A DNA stretch of 64,000 bases from Nocardioides sp. 503 (GTDB lineage Bacteria; Actinomycetota; Actinomycetes; Propionibacteriales; Nocardioidaceae): positions 78,283 through 142,282 of the forward strand of contig NZ_SPUI01000010.1 in the NCBI RefSeq assembly GCF_004522095.1, in the 5' to 3' direction. A program made the position numbers and the translations under genes. Positions 8,825 through 16,534 of this stretch are shown here, piece after piece; the stretch's first letter is position 1; the number at the start of each line of letters is the position of its first letter. The notes beneath the pieces were generated by a model. It worked only from the letters and a program-made list of their open reading frames with translations, was not told where the DNA came from and did not search any database.

Positions 8825-9538
8825 GTGAGCAGGCACCGCGCCCCGGTCCGGCCCCGCTACGGGCGGATGGCGATCCTGGGGTCCTCCCTGGCGGTCACGC
8901 TCATCGCGGTCCTCGGAGGCACCGGGGTGCTGCCCTCGACCGCCGACGACACCCCTCAGGACCTGGTCGGCGACATCGCCGGCCTGACCGACGACACCTC
9001 GGCGATGCCGGCGCAGACGTCCTCGCCCAGCCCCCTGGAGGAGCCCGACGCCGTCTCCGCGCCCGCCGGCAACGCCGACACCGACGACGCATCGGCCACC
9101 GAGGTGCGCTCGGAGGCGAAGGCGCGCGAGAAGGCGCTCCCGCCCGGCTCCGGCCAGGGCAAGCGCGTCGTCTTCAGCGAGAGCCGCCAGCGCGTGTGGC
9201 TCGTCGACGGCGAGGACCGGGTCGTCCGCACCTACCTGGTCTCGGGCAGCGCCTACGACAACCTCGATCCCGGCACGTTCGAGGTCTACTCCCGCTCCGA
9301 GGACGCCGTCGGCATCGACGACTCCGGCACCATGAAGTACTTCGTCCGGTTCACCGAGGGCGACGCCGGTGCGGCCATCGGCTTCCACGACATCCCCGTC
9401 GACGACGGCAAGCGCGTCCAGACCTTCCGGCAGCTCGGCACCCCGCTCTCCCACGGCTGCATCCGCCAGCGCCGCTCCGACGCGATCCGGCTCTGGAACT
9501 TCGCGCCCCTCGGCACCACGGTCGTCGTCACGACCTGA
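8825..9538 (+). CDS. L,D-transpeptidase (YkuD domain), membrane-anchored
   Basis: A 237-residue protein with an N-terminal membrane anchor (about residues 14-34), an acidic Ser/Thr/Ala-rich linker to about residue 112, and a C-terminal YkuD domain. The catalytic signature is SHGCIR (His210, Cys212), with the conserved GFHDIP histidine upstream. The enzyme would form 3-3 or Lpp-type cross-links on the outer face of the membrane. The domain is short (about 125 residues) and lacks an Ig-like module, so it is the minimal type. The GTG start gives a four-base gap to parA. Confidence 0.92.
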   Translation: MSRHRAPVRPRYGRMAILGSSLAVTLIAVLGGTGVLPSTADDTPQDLVGDIAGLTDDTSAMPAQTSSPSPLEEPDAVSAPAGNADTDDASATEVRSEAKAREKALPPGSGQGKRVVFSESRQRVWLVDGEDRVVRTYLVSGSAYDNLDPGTFEVYSRSEDAVGIDDSGTMKYFVRFTEGDAGAAIGFHDIPVDDGKRVQTFRQLGTPLSHGCIRQRRSDAIRLWNFAPLGTTVVVTT

Positions 9539-9593
9539 TCACCCCCTGGGCCACTGAGTTTCGCGGCGTCGCACGCGGGGCACGGTGCTGCCC

Positions 9594-10772
9594 ATGGATC
9601 ACGAGAGTTCGGTCGAGCCGGATGCTGCGGCGGAACCCACCGAGCCCACGGAGCCGGCCCGTCCCGCACCGCCCTGGACCGAGCCGCGGAGCCTGTGGCC
9701 GCTCGTGGCCGTGCTGGCGGTGGTCGTCCTCGGGCTCTCGGTCGCGCTGGTCGTGGTGCGCACCGGTGAGGACGACCGGCCCCGGGCCGAGGTCGGCCAG
9801 CTCTTCGACGTGCCGTTCGAGGAGGACGCCCTGCCGCACTACGGCGAGGTACTGCTGCCGTGGGCGCGGACGAAGGCCGGGGCCGGCTCCACGCGCGAGG
9901 AGCTGCCCGACCTGGTGGGGGCAGAGGCCAACGTGCGAGCGCCGGAGGGTGGCCGTTTCGTGCGGGTCGAGGTGAAGCTGGAGGAGGACTACATCATCCC
10001 CTTGTCCTCCATCGGCCGGCCGTACTCGCAGGAGACCGAGGTGGTCCTGCGCGCCGACGGACGCGACTATCCCGTGTCCGGGCGCGACGGGCTCGTCCTC
10101 GACCCCAACGGTCCTCTTCAGCAGGGAGGCGCGGTCTGGGTGGCCGTCGACGGTGACCCGAGCGACCTCGAGGTGCGCGTCACCGTCGACGGCGTGACCC
10201 AGGTCGTCGACGCCTCCGACGGGTCCGTCGAGAACGGACCGGCGGCTCGCCTCGGCGAGCTCCCCTCCCAGGACGAGCTCCGGGCGATGCCGTCGATCCC
10301 GTGCGGCACGCCCGAGCGTCTCGACGACAGCGGGATCAGGGTGGACTACCGCCCCGGCCTGAAGTGCCTCGTGCAGCTGACCCTGCGCACGCCGTACGTC
10401 GACGGGCTGGGCTGGGCCGATGAGGGCCGCGAGTTCCTCGTGGTGCACGTCGTCCGCCCCCGCCGCCTGTCCCTGGTCAGCGGACGCGGTGACGCCGCGA
10501 CGTTCTGGGACGACGACCTGCAGTTCTCGGCACTCCTCGGCGACGCGGAACCGCTCCGTCCGGCCGCGAACGTCAACGACCTCAATGCGGGGTTCTTGAG
10601 CATCTCGGACCCCGACGACCCCGACCAGTTCGTCTTCGACGTCGCGGTGGGGGAGCCGACTCCCGGCCTCACCTTCGACTACGAGGGACAGGCCATCGAC
10701 GGCGAGCCGTTCGTCCAGGAGCGGCGGCCGTTGCACTTCCAGTGGACCATCTCGGGCGGAGACCTCTCATGA
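9594..10772 (+). CDS. Membrane-anchored extracytoplasmic protein of unknown function
   Basis: A 392-residue protein I do not recognise. An acidic, Pro/Glu-rich cytosolic head (residues 1-32) precedes one membrane span (about 38-58), then an acidic extracytoplasmic region with beta-type sequence and few cysteines. The segment LGWADEG recurs in the next gene, marking the two as distant tandem paralogues with the same length and plan. The stop overlaps the next ATG as ATGA. The product probably works outside the membrane as a heterodimer or series with its neighbour; no catalytic motif is visible. Confidence 0.75.
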   Translation: MDHESSVEPDAAAEPTEPTEPARPAPPWTEPRSLWPLVAVLAVVVLGLSVALVVVRTGEDDRPRAEVGQLFDVPFEEDALPHYGEVLLPWARTKAGAGSTREELPDLVGAEANVRAPEGGRFVRVEVKLEEDYIIPLSSIGRPYSQETEVVLRADGRDYPVSGRDGLVLDPNGPLQQGGAVWVAVDGDPSDLEVRVTVDGVTQVVDASDGSVENGPAARLGELPSQDELRAMPSIPCGTPERLDDSGIRVDYRPGLKCLVQLTLRTPYVDGLGWADEGREFLVVHVVRPRRLSLVSGRGDAATFWDDDLQFSALLGDAEPLRPAANVNDLNAGFLSISDPDDPDQFVFDVAVGEPTPGLTFDYEGQAIDGEPFVQERRPLHFQWTISGGDLS

Positions 10773-11875
10773 CGACGACCACCTCCCGCACCGACCCCCG
10801 TCGCAGCGACCGCCTCCGGGCGCTGTCCCTGCTGCTGGCGGTGGGGCTCGCCGTGGCCGTCCTGGTCCTCGGCATCATGGTCTGGCGCGCCGCCGCCGGC
10901 GGGCCGACGGTCACCGCCGACGTGGGCGAGCAGCTGCCGCTGCGCACGGATGCCTACGGTCACGCCGTGACGGTGCAGCTGCCCGGCAGCCAGGTCACGG
11001 TGCAGGTCGGGGCTCCCGTCGAGACCCTCGGCCACGAGCTCATGGAGATCGAGTACGACGACCCGGAGTGGGACGACCAGCAGGACCTGGCCGCCCCCGA
11101 TGACGGCAGCCTGGTTCCCGTCAGCTGGCGGGTCCAGGCCCTCGGCGGGTTCGCCCGGGAGGACGACCCGAACCCGATCGAGGTCCGGCTGGTCGCGGGC
11201 GACCAGCGGGTGGACCTGGCATCGATCGTGATCGGAGACTCCAGCAGCGCCATCCGCGCCAACGACCCGACCTCGGTCGCCGTCGGCATCGAGGGGCGGC
11301 CGGGCGCCGAGGACCTCAGGGTCGAGGTCGAGTACGACGGCCTGACCCAGACCGCCGCCGTCGAGTCGGGCGAGATCGACGCCGGGGTCGCCCAGGCGCT
11401 GTACGACGGCAACCTCAACTTCACCTCCGGCTGCTCCGAGGTACCGAGCTCGTGCGCGTTCGTCGCCGCGGACCCCGACTCGCCGAGGCGTCCGGGACGG
11501 GCGACCTTCACCGCCAGCAACCTCACGCTCTACCCCTACGACACCACACTCGGCTGGGCCGATGAGGGCACGCTGTGGGCCGGCGTCCGCCTCCAGCTCT
11601 TCGGCGCGAGCACCGTGGTGAACGCCGCCGGCGACACCTGGTTCCCGAACCGGTCGAGCGCCGTCGCCGTCACGCTGGACGGCGCCGAGCCGGTCCGTCG
11701 CGAGGGACTGAAGGCCTCATCGAGCGGCGACTCCGTGGGCCGGGTCGTCTTCCGGGTCGCCGCCGACGCGGCGCCGCGCGAGCTCGTCCTGGACCAGGTC
11801 CTCTCGTTGACGGGGGACGGAGTGCAGGGCGACCTGCCGATCCGGGCCCGACTGCCCCTGACCCAGGTCGGGTGA
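10769..11875 (+). CDS. Membrane-anchored extracytoplasmic protein, paralogue of the upstream gene
   Basis: A 368-residue protein with a short basic head, one membrane span at about residues 22-46 and a large acidic extracytoplasmic domain. TLGWADEGTLWAGVRL matches LGWADEGREFLVVHV in the previous protein at an equivalent position. Two cysteines close together (SGCSEVPSSC) may form a disulfide. The preferred ATG overlaps the upstream stop; an upstream in-frame ATG at 10742 lies inside the previous gene and is less likely. Function unknown. The pair is flanked on the right by a convergent small membrane-protein gene. Confidence 0.75.
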   Translation: MTTTTSRTDPRRSDRLRALSLLLAVGLAVAVLVLGIMVWRAAAGGPTVTADVGEQLPLRTDAYGHAVTVQLPGSQVTVQVGAPVETLGHELMEIEYDDPEWDDQQDLAAPDDGSLVPVSWRVQALGGFAREDDPNPIEVRLVAGDQRVDLASIVIGDSSSAIRANDPTSVAVGIEGRPGAEDLRVEVEYDGLTQTAAVESGEIDAGVAQALYDGNLNFTSGCSEVPSSCAFVAADPDSPRRPGRATFTASNLTLYPYDTTLGWADEGTLWAGVRLQLFGASTVVNAAGDTWFPNRSSAVAVTLDGAEPVRREGLKASSSGDSVGRVVFRVAADAAPRELVLDQVLSLTGDGVQGDLPIRARLPLTQVG

Positions 11876-11892
11876 GGCAGTACCACGAGCCC

Positions 11893-12291
11893 TCAGGGCG
11901 CCGCGGGATCCCGGGCGTGCGCCAGCCAGGCGGGTGCGAGGGGCAGCAGCGACAGCGTCACGAGGAGGCCGGCGCCGCTCGCGGACAGGCCGTGGCGCAG
12001 GAACCACAGCACGGAGGCCAGCGTCAGCACCGCGACGAGCGTCGCCACCGCCAGGCACCAGGTCCGCTCCCGGTAGGTGTCGACGTACGCGGTGAGCGCC
12101 GCCAGGGCGAGCTCGACGCACATCAGGAAGACGAACGGCGTGCTCATCGCGATCCCCGCGATGACCGCCTCGGCCGCCGAGCGGCTGCTGTACTCCTCGT
12201 CGTGGACCGTGCGGTAGACCCACCACACCAGGCCCGCCGTGACCGCCGGCGGCAGCCACATCCAGACCGCCGTCAAGCGGGCCCCCCGCAT
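11893..12291 (-). CDS. Small integral membrane protein, unknown
   Basis: A 132-residue hydrophobic protein with about four membrane helices: PPAVTAGLVWWVYRTV, the AVIAGIAMSTPFVFLM region, CLAVATLVAVLTLASVLWFL and a last one around LLVTLSLLPLAPAWL. No conserved motif is recognised. It lies convergent with the tandem paralogues (17 bases apart) and upstream of no obvious partner on its strand. Coding potential is supported by hydrophobic periodicity and third-position GC. Confidence 0.65.
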   Translation of the reverse strand: MRGARLTAVWMWLPPAVTAGLVWWVYRTVHDEEYSSRSAAEAVIAGIAMSTPFVFLMCVELALAALTAYVDTYRERTWCLAVATLVAVLTLASVLWFLRHGLSASGAGLLVTLSLLPLAPAWLAHARDPAAP

Positions 12292-12304
12292 CAGCGGCGC
12301 CCGG

Positions 12305-12541
12305 TCAGCGGGGGAGCTGCGGCTCGGGACGCTCGTAGTCGTCGGGCTCGCGGTCGATCATGAAGTTCGGGTCCTCGTGGATCTTGGCGATGATGTGCTC
12401 GACCCACGCCTCGTCCTCGGTCTCGATCTCCCGCTCCGCGAGCTGCTCGCGCAGGTAGGTCGCCAGGTCGGTCTCGCCGCTGGACTTGGCGATCGAGGTC
12501 GCGTCGACCGCGGCCTGGAGGTTGGCGTCATAGGTGGCCAT
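12305..12541 (-). CDS. Small acidic conserved protein, unknown
   Basis: A 78-residue, highly acidic, helical protein with no cysteine or membrane segment. It starts MATYDANLQAAVDATS and ends in a Pro/Arg-rich tail. It is preceded by a GGGAG ribosome site. It sits between the membrane protein gene and the DEAD-box helicase on the same strand. I do not recognise the family. Confidence 0.65.
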   Translation of the reverse strand: MATYDANLQAAVDATSIAKSSGETDLATYLREQLAEREIETEDEAWVEHIIAKIHEDPNFMIDREPDDYERPEPQLPR

Positions 12542-12573
12542 CGGGGACTCCCGGAACTCGAGGGGTGAGGGGC

Positions 12574-14082
12574 TCAGACGGGCTGCGGGGTGGTGTCGCC
12601 ACCGGTGCCGCCACCGCCGCCGCGCGAACGGCGACGACGGTTGCGGCTGCGCGGGGCGCCCTCGCCCGCGGGGGCGTCGGACGTGCCGGCAGGCGACGCG
12701 GGGGCCTCGGTGGTCGTGGTCGCCTCACCCGAGGCGGCCGCGCCGCTGCGGGTGCGGGTCCGGCTGCGGTCACGGTCGCGGTTGCGCGGGGGACGCTCGC
12801 CGCTGCCACGGCGGTCGCCGCCGCGGTCTCCGCGGTCCTCGCGGGGCTTGCGCTCCACGGGGGCGGGGTCGACGATGCGGCCCTTCGTGCCCGGGGCGAT
12901 GCCCTGGTCGTGGTAGAGGTGCTCGGAGGTGGAGTAGGTCTCCTGCGGCTCCTCGAAGGGCAGGTCCAGCGTCTTGTTGATCATCTTCCAGCGGTGCAGG
13001 TCCGCCCAGTCGACGAAGGTGATCGCGATGCCGGAGGCGCCGGCGCGGCCGGTGCGGCCGATCCGGTGGACGTAGGTCTTGTCGTCCTCGGGGCAGGTGT
13101 AGTTGATGACGTGGGAGACGCCGGCGACGTCGATGCCGCGGGCGGCGACGTCGGTGGCGACGAGCACGCGGATCTTGTCCTCGCGGAACTTGGCCAGCGC
13201 CTTCTCACGCGCCACCTGCGCCATGTCACCGTGCAGGGGGCTGGCGCTGAAGCCGCGCTCGGCCAGGTCATCGGCGACGCGCTGGGCCTGGCGCTTGGTG
13301 CGGGTGAAGACGATGATCTTGCCGGCGTCCTCGGCCTGCAGGACGCGGCCGATGATCTCGGGCTTGTCGAGGTCGTGGGCCTGGTAGATGAACTGCGCGG
13401 TCGCGGGCACCATCGTGGTGTCGTAGGACGACTCCGCGCGGATGTTCATCGGGTGGCGCATGTGGGTGCGGGCCAGCGCCACGATCGCGGCGGGCATGGT
13501 GGCCGAGAACAGCATCGTCTGCCGGGTCTCGGGGGTCATGCCCAGCAGGCGCTGGACGTCGGGCAGGAAGCCCAGGTCGAGCATCTCGTCGGCCTCGTCG
13601 AGCACGACGGCGTGCACGTGGGACAGGTCGAGGGCCTTGCGGTTGGCGAGGTCGATCAGGCGCCCCGGCGTGCCGACGACGATGTCGACGCCGGACTCGA
13701 GGGTGTCGAGCTGGGTGTCGTAGCCGACGCCGCCGTAGACGGTCAGGACCCGCAGGCCGAGGTCCTTGCTGGCGAGGTGCAGGTCGTTGGAGACCTGGAG
13801 CGCGAGCTCACGCGTCGGGGCCACGATCAGCGCCTGCGGCTTGCCCTGGGGCAGGTCGGCGTAGGCCGGGTCGGTCGACACGACGCTGCGCTGCAGCACC
13901 GGGATGCCGAAGGCGAGGGTCTTGCCGGTGCCCGTGCGGGCCTGGCCGATGAGGTCGGTGCCCATCAGGGCCACCGACAGCGTCATCTCCTGGATGGCGA
14001 ACGGGGTGGTGATGCCGGCGCGCTCGAGGGCGTCGCAGATCTCGGGCAGGACGCCGAGCTCGCGGAAGGTGGTGGAAGTCAG
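12574..14082 (-). CDS. DEAD-box RNA helicase, probable CTG start
   Basis: An ATP-dependent RNA helicase of the RhlE/CsdA type (about 502 residues). The Q-motif region is AGITTPFAIQ; motif I is ARTGTGKT, II is VLDEADEM, III is SAT, and VI is HRIGRTGRAG. A long Arg/Gly-rich tail for RNA binding follows. The first ATG (13986) would delete the Q motif. Upstream to the in-frame stop at 14113-14115 there is no ATG, GTG or TTG; the only candidate is CTG at 14082-14080, preceded by GAAAG. I place the start there. The gene is divergent from the ferritin-like gene and matches the Rv3211 position in mycobacteria. A sequence error removing a normal start is the alternative. Confidence 0.88.
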   Translation of the reverse strand: MTSTTFRELGVLPEICDALERAGITTPFAIQEMTLSVALMGTDLIGQARTGTGKTLAFGIPVLQRSVVSTDPAYADLPQGKPQALIVAPTRELALQVSNDLHLASKDLGLRVLTVYGGVGYDTQLDTLESGVDIVVGTPGRLIDLANRKALDLSHVHAVVLDEADEMLDLGFLPDVQRLLGMTPETRQTMLFSATMPAAIVALARTHMRHPMNIRAESSYDTTMVPATAQFIYQAHDLDKPEIIGRVLQAEDAGKIIVFTRTKRQAQRVADDLAERGFSASPLHGDMAQVAREKALAKFREDKIRVLVATDVAARGIDVAGVSHVINYTCPEDDKTYVHRIGRTGRAGASGIAITFVDWADLHRWKMINKTLDLPFEEPQETYSTSEHLYHDQGIAPGTKGRIVDPAPVERKPREDRGDRGGDRRGSGERPPRNRDRDRSRTRTRSGAAASGEATTTTEAPASPAGTSDAPAGEGAPRSRNRRRRSRGGGGGTGGDTTPQPV

Positions 14083-14133
14083 TGTCTTTCGCTTTCGTGT
14101 GGGATCAGCCGGTCAGCCGAGTCGATGTCGGTT

Positions 14134-14156
14134 GCGGCTAATTCACACGTAGCCGC
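14134..14156. promoter_or_regulatory. Inverted repeat in the helicase/ferritin-like divergent region
   Basis: GCGGCTA and TAGCCGC form a seven-base dyad with a nine-base AT-richer centre. It could be an operator or a hairpin in the helicase 5' leader. No matching regulator can be named. Confidence 0.35.
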
Positions 14157-14203
14157 GCACATACGGGCCGCCTGTGGCGGCACAAGTGCCCCCAGTCTAT
14201 CGG

Positions 14204-14209
14204 TAGGGT
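14204..14209 (+). promoter_or_regulatory. Putative -10 box, leaderless ferritin-like gene
   Basis: TAGGGT lies six bases before the ATG at 14216, with no ribosome-binding sequence between. Confidence 0.55.
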
Positions 14210-14215
14210 GCGGCC

Positions 14216-14929
14216 ATGCCCGCATCTCCGGTCGAGCCGACCGACCCCGAGCTCTCGGTGGCGTTCGCCGACCCGGTCTACCGCGAGGCGGTGGTCGACC
14301 TGCTGGGCGTCATCGCCTACGGCGAGATCTCGGCGTTCGAGAGGCTCGCCGAGGACTCCAAGCTGGCTCCCAGCCTGCAGGACAAGCTCGAGCTGGCCGA
14401 GATGGCGTCGACCGAGCTGCGCAAGGTGGCGCTGCTGCGCGACCGCATCACCGAGCTGGGCGCGGACCCGTTCGCCGCGATGGCGCCGTTCCGCGGGGCG
14501 ATCGACCTCTTCCACGCCCACACCGCGCCGGCCGACTGGTACGAGGGCCTGGTCAAGGCCTACGTCGGTGACGGGCTGGCCAACGACTTCTACCGCGAGA
14601 TCGCGGCCTACCTCGACCCCGACACCCGCGACCTGGTCGTGTCCTCGGTCGACACCGCCGGCAACTCGGCGTTCGTGGTCGACCGGGTGCGCGAGGCGAT
14701 CGTGGCGGACCACCGCCTCGGCGGCCGGCTCGCCCTCTGGGGGCGCCGGCTCATGGGGGAGGCGCTGATCCAGGCGCAGCGCGTCGCCGCCGAGCGCGAC
14801 GCCCTCACCGCCCTGCTTGCCGGCGGGGTCGACCGACCCGGCCTCGACCTGGCGAGCATCGGGCGGATGTTCACCCGCCTCACCGAGCGCCACGCCGAGC
14901 GCATGGCCGACCTCGGCCTCGCCAGCTGA
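14216..14929 (+). CDS. Ferritin-like fold protein (MiaE-like)
   Basis: A 237-residue all-helical protein of the actinobacterial ferritin-like family found beside RhlE-type helicases (Rv3210c in M. tuberculosis). Candidate iron ligands are Glu/His residues in FERLAEDSKL, ELAEMASTEL, DLFHAHTAP and MGEALIQAQR, spread over a four-helix bundle. It resembles the fold of tRNA hydroxylase MiaE, but the activity of this group is not established. Its divergent pairing with an RNA helicase suggests RNA modification or stress protection, which is inference only. Confidence 0.82.
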   Translation: MPASPVEPTDPELSVAFADPVYREAVVDLLGVIAYGEISAFERLAEDSKLAPSLQDKLELAEMASTELRKVALLRDRITELGADPFAAMAPFRGAIDLFHAHTAPADWYEGLVKAYVGDGLANDFYREIAAYLDPDTRDLVVSSVDTAGNSAFVVDRVREAIVADHRLGGRLALWGRRLMGEALIQAQRVAAERDALTALLAGGVDRPGLDLASIGRMFTRLTERHAERMADLGLAS

Positions 14930-14940
14930 GGGAGGTCGTC

Positions 14941-15050
14941 CGGCGCGTCGAGACCCGGTGAGCCGAACGACCACCGGATCGGGCGGTCTCTCGTCCTACC
15001 GGGTCTCGACGTGCGCTCGCTGGCTGCTCGCTGCTCGACCAGCGGTCCGG
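14941..15050. repeat. Two degenerate palindromic repeat units
   Basis: The segment contains GTCGAGACCCGGTGAGC...GACCACCGG and then GTCTCGACGTGCGCTCGCTGG...GCTGCTCGACCAGCGG. The second is almost the same as the unit at 35687-35726, so it belongs to the repeat family clustered at 35.2-35.8 kb. It fills the gap between the ferritin-like gene and the GlsB gene. Confidence 0.7.
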
Positions 15051-15055
15051 TCAGC

Positions 15056-15349
15056 TCAGCGGTGAGCGGTCCTGCGGCGGCCGGTGACGGTGGCGGCGAT
15101 CACGACGAGGAGCGCCGCGACGCCGACCTGCCACACGTGGCGCCACCAGTCGACGCCGTTGGTGCAGTCGTTCATGTCGCTGCAGTCGAAGAGTCCGGCG
15201 TACAGGTAGCTGCCGATGAGGCAGCCCGCGATGCCGCACAGGATCGTGAGCCAGAGCGGGATGTTGTCGCGGTCCCCGGGGGCCACGAACTTCCCGAGGA
15301 GCCCGATGATCGTTCCGGCGACGAGGGTGACGATGATCGTTCCGAGCAT
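15056..15349 (-). CDS. GlsB/YeaQ/YmgE family membrane protein
   Basis: A 97-residue protein with three hydrophobic helices and glycine-rich packing (VTLVAGTIIGLLGKFVAPGD, then ILCGIAGCLIGSYLY). The last is VGVAALLVVIAATVTGRR. The FVAPGD motif and the small glycine zippers are typical of this transglycosylase-associated/stress membrane family. This copy carries an extra cysteine-containing loop (DCSDMNDC) between helices 2 and 3. Such proteins are usually stress-induced; a hairpin lies in its 5' leader. Confidence 0.85.
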   Translation of the reverse strand: MLGTIIVTLVAGTIIGLLGKFVAPGDRDNIPLWLTILCGIAGCLIGSYLYAGLFDCSDMNDCTNGVDWWRHVWQVGVAALLVVIAATVTGRRRTAHR

Positions 15350-15355
15350 GGTGGT

Positions 15356-15384
15356 GCCTTCCGTTGGTTTGTCTAACGGAAGGC
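15356..15384 (-). other. Hairpin in the 5' leader of the GlsB gene
   Basis: GCCTTCCGTT and AACGGAAGGC form a perfect ten-base stem with a nine-base loop, directly before the start codon on the minus strand. One arm contains the GGAAGG ribosome site, so the hairpin could sequester it. Confidence 0.5.
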
Positions 15385-15460
15385 GGTACCCCGGGTCGTC
15401 GAAGTCACCCGCGTGAGGGTCCTCACGGGGTCCGGACGTGCCCTGGGGGCGCGGCGCGCC

Positions 15461-15682
15461 CTAGCTGCGGAAGCCGACGTGGCCGCCGGTGGCGCGGCCG
15501 AGCTCGACGTAGGCGATCTTGGCGCCGGGGACGATGATGCGGCGGCCCTTGGTGTCGTCGAGGGCGAAGACGCCGTCGCCGGACAGGGCGTCGGCGACCA
15601 GCTTCTCGACCACCTCCGCGGTCTCGTCGGTCTCCACGACCAACTCGCGGGATGCGTACTGAACGCCGATCTTGACCTCCAC
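15461..15682 (-). CDS. DUF3107 family protein
   Basis: A 73-residue beta-rich protein beginning VEVKIGVQYASRELVVET and ending GGHVGFRS, the hallmark of the DUF3107 family (M. tuberculosis Rv3208A/TB9.4). GTG at 15682 is preceded by AGGAG at good spacing. Function unknown. It lies just downstream of the TetR gene on the same strand, as in mycobacteria, and the pair is probably co-transcribed (26-base gap). Confidence 0.88.
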   Translation of the reverse strand: MEVKIGVQYASRELVVETDETAEVVEKLVADALSGDGVFALDDTKGRRIIVPGAKIAYVELGRATGGHVGFRS

Positions 15683-15708
15683 AGGTCGTCTCCTTCTGCT
15701 CGTGCTTC

Positions 15709-16347
15709 TCAGTGCTCGTCGGTCTTGGGGTAGCCGCGGATGCCGCGCCAGGCGAGGGCGGACACCAGGGCGGCCGCGTCGGTGCGGCCGATGTCGCCGG
15801 CCTCGCTGAGCCAGAACCGCGCGCTCACCTGGGCCATTCCCACCAGCGACACGGCCAGCAGCTTGGAGGCCGCGTCGGGCAGGCCGGTGTCGTCGTGGAT
15901 GACGTGGGCGATCAGGGTGGCGCACTCGGTGGTCACGCGGTCGACGTGCTCGCGCACGGCCGGCTCGTTGGTGAGGTCGGACTCGAAGACCAGCCGGAAG
16001 GCGCCGGTGTCGTTGGCGACGTACTCGAAGAACGCGTCGACGGCTGCGCCCACGCGCAGCTTGTTGTCCTGCGTCGACTCCAGCGCGACGCGGCAGTTGT
16101 CGATGATCTGGTCGCAGGAGACGTCGAGCAGCGCGAGGTAGAGGTCGAGCTTGCCGGGGAAGTGCTGGTAGAGCACGGGCTTGGAGACGCCGGCGCGCTC
16201 GGCGATGTCGTCCATGGCCGCCGCGTGGTAGCCCTGGGCCACGAACACCTCGAGGGCCGACGACAGCAGCTGCGCACGACGCTCGCGTCGCGGCATCCGG
16301 GCACCGCGCGGGCGGGGTGCGTCCACGTCGTACTGCCCTGCGCTCAC
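15709..16347 (-). CDS. TetR family regulator (Rv3208-like)
   Basis: A 212-residue TetR repressor. The DNA-binding helix-turn-helix is DDIAERAGVSKPVLYQHFPGK after the basic RRERRAQLLSSAL helix; the helical ligand/dimer domain follows. GTG at 16347 is chosen because AGGGAG lies seven bases upstream; a much longer open frame to 16578 runs into the moeZ promoter region. The neighbourhood DUF3107-TetR-moeZ is conserved in Actinobacteria, so this is a backbone regulator, not part of the accessory DNA. The ligand is unknown. Confidence 0.9.
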   Translation of the reverse strand: MSAGQYDVDAPRPRGARMPRRERRAQLLSSALEVFVAQGYHAAAMDDIAERAGVSKPVLYQHFPGKLDLYLALLDVSCDQIIDNCRVALESTQDNKLRVGAAVDAFFEYVANDTGAFRLVFESDLTNEPAVREHVDRVTTECATLIAHVIHDDTGLPDAASKLLAVSLVGMAQVSARFWLSEAGDIGRTDAAALVSALAWRGIRGYPKTDEH

Positions 16348-16534
16348 CGTGTGCTCCCTCGTGCTGCTGGTGCTCCGGACATCGGTCCCTGCTGACGCTG
16401 GGAGCCTACTCGTTGGCACCTGGTCCGGATGACGGGACGCCGTCGGCCCGGCCGACCACCGGCGAGGGAACATGGCAGGAGGCCCCGGCGTTGGGCCGAG
16501 AGCATCCCCACCACCCGCATCGAGGAGTAACCCC

